A stretch of 11,238 bases of DNA from JAMXLO01 sp964427005 (GTDB lineage Bacteria > Pseudomonadota > Alphaproteobacteria > Acetobacterales > Acetobacteraceae): positions 1 through 11,238 of the forward strand of contig CAYRTL010000140.1 of NCBI GenBank assembly GCA_964427005.1, given 5' to 3'. The notes under the pieces are model-generated. The model did no database searches. It was not told the DNA's origin and worked only from the letters and a program-made list of their open reading frames with translations. A program made the translations under genes and the position numbers. Positions 7,715 through 11,238 of this stretch are shown piece after piece (position 1 is the first letter of the stretch; each line of letters begins with the position of its first letter).

Positions 7715-8460
7715 TGATCGAGGTCGAAGGCCTCTCTGTCCGCTTCGGACAGAACGAGGCGGTGAAGTCGGTCTCCTTCAGCGTGACACGTGGCGAGAGC
7801 TTCGGTCTTGTAGGTGAATCAGGATCAGGCAAATCGACGGTGCTGCGTGCGTTGTCCGGGCTTAACCCGGATTGGACCGGCCGGATGTCAGTCGACGGCC
7901 AGGCGCTCGCGCCGCATCGCTCGAAGGAATTCCATCGTCGCGTGCAGATGGTGTTTCAGGATCCGTACGGCTCGCTGCATCCGCGCCAGACGGTGGATCG
8001 GCTTCTTTCAGAGCCGCTGCTGGTGCATCGCCTGGACAATATCGAGCGGCGCATTATGCGTGGGTTGAATGAGGTCGCGCTGCCTGCTTCTGTACGGTTC
8101 CGGTATCCGCACCAGCTTTCAGGCGGACAGCGCCAGCGCGTGGCCATCGCTCGTGCCTTGATGGCGGAACCTCAGGTGCTGCTGCTGGATGAACCGACGA
8201 GTGCACTTGATGTATCCGTGCAGGCCGAGGTGCTGAACCTGCTGTCCGATCTGCAGCAGGCGCGCGGACTGACCTACATCCTGGTCAGTCACAACCTGGC
8301 CGTGGTAGCGCATCTTTGCGCCCGCATCGGTGTGATGCAGGCTGGCGAATTGGTGGAGTTGCTGTCGGCGGATGACTTGCGCGCCGGTCGCACGTGCCAT
8401 CCGCACACGGCCGCGCTGCGGGAGCTAAGCGTGGAACTGGAAGAACCGGAGACGACGTGA
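7714..8460 (+). CDS. ABC transporter ATP-binding protein, DppF/OppF type
   Basis: A 248-residue second ATPase of the importer, expected to form a heterodimer with the DppD-like subunit. Seen: Walker A GESGSGKS at 34-41, Q-loop Gln82 (VFQDPYGSLHPRQTV, the usual DppF motif), signature LSGGQ at 135-139, Walker B VLLLDEPTSALD at 155-166, and His193 (VSHNL). The C-terminus HPHTAALRELSVELEEPETT shows the oligopeptide-family HPxTxxL element, then ends; DppF proteins usually run to about 320 residues, so the accessory tail is short. The start at 7714 is chosen for the TGATG overlap and for alignment of MIEVEGLSVRFG with the family. An ATG at 7702 (four more residues) is possible. The catalytic core is intact. 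Confidence 0.94.
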   Translation: MIEVEGLSVRFGQNEAVKSVSFSVTRGESFGLVGESGSGKSTVLRALSGLNPDWTGRMSVDGQALAPHRSKEFHRRVQMVFQDPYGSLHPRQTVDRLLSEPLLVHRLDNIERRIMRGLNEVALPASVRFRYPHQLSGGQRQRVAIARALMAEPQVLLLDEPTSALDVSVQAEVLNLLSDLQQARGLTYILVSHNLAVVAHLCARIGVMQAGELVELLSADDLRAGRTCHPHTAALRELSVELEEPETT

Positions 8461-8461
8461 A

Positions 8462-8539
8462 CCATCTGTCATTGCGAGCGCAGCCAAGCAATCTCCCGCG
8501 TGTTGGGGATTGCTTCGCTGCGCTCGCAAAGACAGATGG
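8462..8539. repeat. Near-perfect palindromic repeat, CATTGCGAG family
   Basis: Two 35-base arms (8462-8496 and 8505-8539) pair with only three mismatches around an 8-base spacer (8497-8504). The arms carry the signature CATTGCGAG...AAGCAATC, shared with the degenerate copy at 1-70. The element fills almost the whole gap between the ATPase and hydrolase genes. Its transcript would form a very stable hairpin that could stop or process the message, or protect the upstream part from decay. There is no T-tract, so classical intrinsic termination is not shown. It has the form of a REP/MITE-like element moved in trans. Confidence 0.85.
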
Positions 8540-8544
8540 ACAAT

Positions 8545-8548
8545 GGAG
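8545..8548 (+). promoter_or_regulatory. Ribosome-binding site deciding the hydrolase start
   Basis: GGAG lies 6 bases before the ATG at 8555. This favours 8555 over the ATG at 8543, which has only repeat sequence upstream, and over the TTG at 8510, which lies inside the palindrome. Confidence 0.7.
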
Positions 8549-8554
8549 ACGCGC

Positions 8555-10369
8555 ATGACCGAGCATCTGACCACCTACATGGTTGCCATGCGCGATGGCG
8601 TTCGGCTGGCGACCGACGTGCATCTGCCCGACGGTGCGGGGCCGTTTCCGGCGATCATGGAACGCACGCCCTATGGCCGAAACGAAACCAGCCGCAGCGA
8701 GATAACCGCCGCTAACCGCACGCCTGCGACGCGCACCGAGATCGCCGCGTATTTCACTGCGCATGGCTATGCCGTCGTGTATCAGGACACGCGCGGTCGC
8801 TACGGATCGGAGGGGCGCTTCGTCAAATACCTATCCGATGGCGAGGATGGCTTCGACACCTGTGCCTGGCTGCGCGATCAGACATGGTGTGACGGTCGCA
8901 TCTGCACGATGGGCCTGTCCTATGCGGCGCATACCCAAGCCGCACTGGCGTGTCTGGATCCGCCAGGGCTTGTCGCGCAGGTGTTGGACTGCGGCGGGTT
9001 CGTCAACTCGTGGCGATCCGGCATTCGCCAGTCCGGAGCATTCGAGCTGAAGCAGGCGACGTGGGCATTCAAGAATGCGCTCGTGTCGCCGGAGGCGCAG
9101 GCTGATCCGGTCATGCGTGCGGCGCTGGCGGGCGAGGACCTTCTTGAGTGGTTCACCCGGATGCCGTGGAAGCCGGGCCATTCGCCCTTGCGCCATCATC
9201 CCGACTACGAGGCCTATCTGTTCGACCAATGGACACACGGCGCATACGACGAGTTCTGGCAGCAACTGGGTATCTGCACGGAGCGTTGGCACGAGCGATA
9301 CAGCCGCGCGGCCTGCGTGCACATGTCGTCGTGGTGGGACCCTTATCCGCTGACGGCGACCGGCAACTACCTTGGCCTGAAGCGTGCCGGCCGCGGACCG
9401 CAGCGGCTGATTCTGGGGCCTTGGACGCATGGCGATCGCAGTGACACGTGTTTCGGCGACGTCGAGTTCGGTCCGGACGCCGCGCTGGATTCCTGGGCCG
9501 GCGATTGGCGCGCCTATCGGCTGCGCTTCTTCGATCACGTGGTGAAGGGCGCGCGGCTGGACGAACCGCCTGTGCGCATCTTTGTCATGGGCGGCGGCAG
9601 CGGGCGGCGCAATGCAGCGGGCAAGCTGGAGCATGGCGGCCGCTGGATCACCGCGGCTGATTGGCCTCCGCCAGGCGTGGAATTTGCGCCATTCCATCTG
9701 CACAGCGATGGCCGGCTCGAGCGCGCGCCACCGGCTGCAGATGCCGCGCCGCTCTCATACGACTTCGATCCATCGCATCCGGTTCCGACGATTGGCGGTG
9801 CGATGAGCAGCCTTGATCCAGTGGCCTATGCGGGAGCATGGGACCAGACGGAAGCGCCGGAGTTCTTTGGGTGCTCGCCGCCCTACCTGCCGCTGGCGTC
9901 GCGCCCTGACGTGCTGGTGTTCCAGACCCCACCGCTCGACGCTCCGCTGCAAGTCGTCGGGCCAATCGAGGCGGAGCTGTTCGTTGCGACCGACGGCCCC
10001 GATACCGACTTCACCGCGAAGCTGATCGATGTGCATCCGCCTTCGGCGGACTACCCGAAAGGCTATGCGATGATCCTGACGGACGGGATTCTGCGGCTGC
10101 GCTATGCCGAAGACCCTGCGCATCCCCGTTTGCGCAGGCCCGGCGAGGTGACCAGGATCCGCATCATGCTGTTCCCGACCGCCAATCTGTTCCTGCCGAA
10201 CCATCGCATCCGGCTGGACATCTCCTCGAGTAATTTCCCCAAGTTCGACGTCAATCCGAACACCGGCGAGCCGGAGGGTCTGGCACGGCGGAAGCGGATT
10301 GCCGTAAACACCGTGTACGTTGACGCCGACAGGCCAAGCCGGGTGTCGCTGCCACTGCTCGCGCTGTGA
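8555..10369 (+). CDS. CocE/NonD family serine hydrolase (peptidase S15-like)
   Basis: A 604-residue alpha/beta hydrolase related to cocaine esterase, alpha-amino-acid ester hydrolase, glutaryl-7-ACA acylase and Xaa-Pro dipeptidyl peptidase; these cleave esters or amide bonds. Seen: RTPYGR with Tyr40, the position that forms the oxyanion hole in CocE; QDTRGRYGSEGRF (77-89); the nucleophile elbow MGLSYAA with Ser122 (more usual GxSYxG); SSWWDPY with Asp262; and GPWTHG with His292. Together these give a complete Ser-Asp-His triad in family order. The C-terminal half, from about residue 330, is the jelly-roll domain of the family (for example GPIEAELFVATDGPDTDFTAKLIDVHP, IRLDISSSNFPKFDVNPNTGE). 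No signal peptide is visible, so it probably acts in the cytoplasm on imported substrate. It follows the transporter after a palindrome. The exact substrate is unknown. Confidence 0.93.
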   Translation: MTEHLTTYMVAMRDGVRLATDVHLPDGAGPFPAIMERTPYGRNETSRSEITAANRTPATRTEIAAYFTAHGYAVVYQDTRGRYGSEGRFVKYLSDGEDGFDTCAWLRDQTWCDGRICTMGLSYAAHTQAALACLDPPGLVAQVLDCGGFVNSWRSGIRQSGAFELKQATWAFKNALVSPEAQADPVMRAALAGEDLLEWFTRMPWKPGHSPLRHHPDYEAYLFDQWTHGAYDEFWQQLGICTERWHERYSRAACVHMSSWWDPYPLTATGNYLGLKRAGRGPQRLILGPWTHGDRSDTCFGDVEFGPDAALDSWAGDWRAYRLRFFDHVVKGARLDEPPVRIFVMGGGSGRRNAAGKLEHGGRWITAADWPPPGVEFAPFHLHSDGRLERAPPAADAAPLSYDFDPSHPVPTIGGAMSSLDPVAYAGAWDQTEAPEFFGCSPPYLPLASRPDVLVFQTPPLDAPLQVVGPIEAELFVATDGPDTDFTAKLIDVHPPSADYPKGYAMILTDGILRLRYAEDPAHPRLRRPGEVTRIRIMLFPTANLFLPNHRIRLDISSSNFPKFDVNPNTGEPEGLARRKRIAVNTVYVDADRPSRVSLPLLAL

Positions 10370-10383
10370 GGTGCGTAGCACCT
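10369..10383 (+). other. Small hairpin at the hydrolase stop codon
   Basis: AGGTGC (10369-10374) and GCACCT (10378-10383) form a perfect 6-base stem with a 3-base loop, starting on the last base of the hydrolase stop codon and ending 5 bases before the next ribosome site. No T-tract follows, so it is not a convincing terminator. It might weakly affect coupling to the methyltransferase gene or be chance. Confidence 0.35.
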
Positions 10384-10388
10384 GGGCC

Positions 10389-10392
10389 GGAG
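10389..10392 (+). promoter_or_regulatory. Ribosome-binding site of the methyltransferase gene
   Basis: GGAG stands before three consecutive in-frame ATG codons at 10395, 10398 and 10401. Spacing is 2, 5 and 8 bases, so the second or third ATG is the likely start and the first is too close. Confidence 0.6.
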
Positions 10393-10400
10393 AGATGATG

Positions 10401-11084
10401 ATGAACGACCTTTATTCATTCTACGCGCAACACCGCAACAAGAGGGTGATGCACAAATGGGAGCACTATTTCGACATCTATGATCGCTTCCTGTCGCCCA
10501 TTCGCCACAGCAATCCTGTTGTGCTGGAAATTGGCGTGCAACTTGGCGGCTCCGTGGAGATGTGGCGAGAGTATTTTGGCCCAACGACGCATCTTTTTGG
10601 CATCGACATCAACCCGCAGGCAAAGCAGCAGGAGGACATAGCGACGAAGGTCTTCATTGGCGACCAGCGGGACCGGACTTTCCTCCGCTCGGTGCTGCGC
10701 GAGATCGGCGCGCCGGACGTGGTGATCGACGATGGCGGGCACACGGCAAACCAGCAGATCACGGCTTTTGAGGAGCTCTATCCGGCGCTCAGCGAGAACG
10801 GACACTATTTCGTCGAGGATACGCATTCCTCGCTTTGGGGCGCCGGTTTCATGGATCGGCAGGATCAGCAGAGCTTTCTGCAATTCTCGTTTGCGCGCTG
10901 CGCAGATCTGATGGAATGGACCGGCAAACGCGCGAACTTCGATGTGCTCGGGACCGATCAGAACGAGTCCCTGGCAAATTCGGTGTCGGAGTTCTGCCGC
11001 AACACCAAAGCGATCAGTTTCTTCGATAGCATGATCGTGTATGAGCGCGGCCGCCGCCGTGTGCCACGGCACGTGCGCCGATGA
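10401..11084 (+). CDS. SAM-dependent class I methyltransferase, macrocin/MycE O-methyltransferase-like
   Basis: A 227-residue protein resembling the methyltransferase domain of sugar O-methyltransferases such as MycE and TylE/TylF-type macrocin methylases. Seen: SAM-binding motif I LEIGVQLGGSVEMW (42-55), the acidic strand-2 end GIDI with Asp69, a GDQRD segment (88-92), VIDDGGHTANQQ (108-119), and HYFVEDTHSSLW (135-146). In MycE the equivalent IDDGSH and IED segments supply Mg ligands, so metal-dependent O-methylation is likely. The acceptor is unknown; glycans, sugars or a natural product are possible. The start could be 10398 instead, one residue longer. The 31-base gap after the hydrolase suggests co-transcription, but the function does not obviously fit the uptake operon, and base composition looks slightly lower in GC than its neighbours. 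Confidence 0.85.
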   Translation: MNDLYSFYAQHRNKRVMHKWEHYFDIYDRFLSPIRHSNPVVLEIGVQLGGSVEMWREYFGPTTHLFGIDINPQAKQQEDIATKVFIGDQRDRTFLRSVLREIGAPDVVIDDGGHTANQQITAFEELYPALSENGHYFVEDTHSSLWGAGFMDRQDQQSFLQFSFARCADLMEWTGKRANFDVLGTDQNESLANSVSEFCRNTKAISFFDSMIVYERGRRRVPRHVRR

Positions 11085-11085
11085 C

Positions 11086-11238
11086 ATGATCTCCCTGTCT
11101 CGCGCGCCTGCCAGTCTGCCGCCGGGCCGACGCGTCTACGCTATCGGCGACATCCATGGCTGCGATACACAGCTTGGCAACCTGCACGAAATCGTCGCCG
11201 AGGACCTTGCACGACGGCCGGTGGATGAGGCGGTGCTG
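11086..11238 (+). CDS. Metallophosphoesterase, PP2A-like serine/threonine phosphatase (partial, 3' end outside window)
   Basis: The first 51 codons of an open frame that runs off the window end. It reads MISLSRAPASLPPGRRVYAIGDIHGCDTQLGNLHEIVAEDLARRP and onward. VYAIGDIHGC (18-26) is the first metal-binding motif of the calcineurin-like phosphatase family, with Asp22 and His24 as metal ligands; bacterial PrpA/PphA-type protein phosphatases and diadenosine tetraphosphatases begin this way. The ATG lies one base after the methyltransferase stop (TGACATG), so the two are probably co-translated, though no strong Shine-Dalgarno is seen. The remaining motifs (GDxxD(R)G, GNHE) would lie beyond the window, so the assignment rests on the first motif only. 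Confidence 0.8.
   Translation, partial: MISLSRAPASLPPGRRVYAIGDIHGCDTQLGNLHEIVAEDLARRPVDEAVL

Noticed and set aside
8462..8539. Intrinsic terminator after the ATPase genes
   Set aside because: The stem is strong, but no T-run follows either arm, and the sequence matches a dispersed repeat found elsewhere in the window.
8510..8554. A longer hydrolase start at the TTG at 8510 or the ATG at 8543
   Set aside because: These would place the N-terminus in or against the palindromic repeat and lack a ribosome site; GGAG at 8545-8548 fits the ATG at 8555.
8831..9703. A 290-codon antisense open frame within the hydrolase gene
   Set aside because: Low-complexity Arg/Ala/His-rich translation typical of an antisense shadow; the plus strand encodes a clear hydrolase with a full catalytic triad.
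10416..11087. Antisense open frame of 223 codons opposite the methyltransferase gene
   Set aside because: No family features, while the plus-strand frame has ordered SAM-binding motifs and a ribosome site.
1..11238. CRISPR array, tRNA, rRNA or transposase
   Set aside because: No regularly spaced repeats, no tRNA-like cloverleaf noticed in the short gaps, and no transposase or integrase motifs in any plausible reading frame.

Overview
The window is GC-rich (clearly above 60% by eye) and densely packed, with 4-base and 1-base overlaps between genes. It looks like a free-living alphaproteobacterium; an acetic-acid-bacterium/Rhodospirillales or Bradyrhizobium-like relative is plausible. This rests on gene content, codon use and a CATTGCGAG...GCAATC palindromic repeat that I recall as common in such genomes. 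No rRNA, tRNA, CRISPR array or transposase gene is visible.

Layout. A short divergent control region (3226-3298) separates two operons. Leftwards (minus strand) lie a cytoplasmic molybdopterin/4Fe-4S oxidoreductase (1144-3225) and, 4 bases after its stop, a ketopantoate-reductase-family NAD(P) oxidoreductase (78-1139). Rightwards (plus strand) runs a complete dipeptide/oligopeptide-type (Dpp/Opp, SBP family 5) ABC importer: binding protein (3299-4897), two permeases (4894-5907, 5904-6806) and two ATPases (6887-7714, 7714-8460). A CocE/NonD (peptidase S15-like) serine hydrolase follows (8555-10369). Then come a macrocin/MycE-type SAM-dependent methyltransferase (10401-11084) and the first 51 codons of a PP2A-like metallophosphatase (11086 to the window end). 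The last two may be a separate functional unit that is merely co-directional.

How the genes may work together (inference). The importer would bring in a peptide-like, amide or ester compound. The CocE-type hydrolase would cleave it in the cytoplasm, and the molybdenum enzyme plus the ketopantoate-reductase-like enzyme would carry out redox steps on the products. None of the families fixes the substrate.

Three long imperfect palindromes of two families sit exactly at operon joints: 1-70 after the reductase gene, 6808-6884 between permease and ATPase genes, and 8462-8539 between ATPase and hydrolase genes. The 6808-6884 element ends two bases before the ATPase start codon, so it must form that gene's translation-initiation region. 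These repeats and the linkage of a Mo enzyme to a peptide importer are the most notable points; I see no clearly new system such as a defence island or novel RNA.
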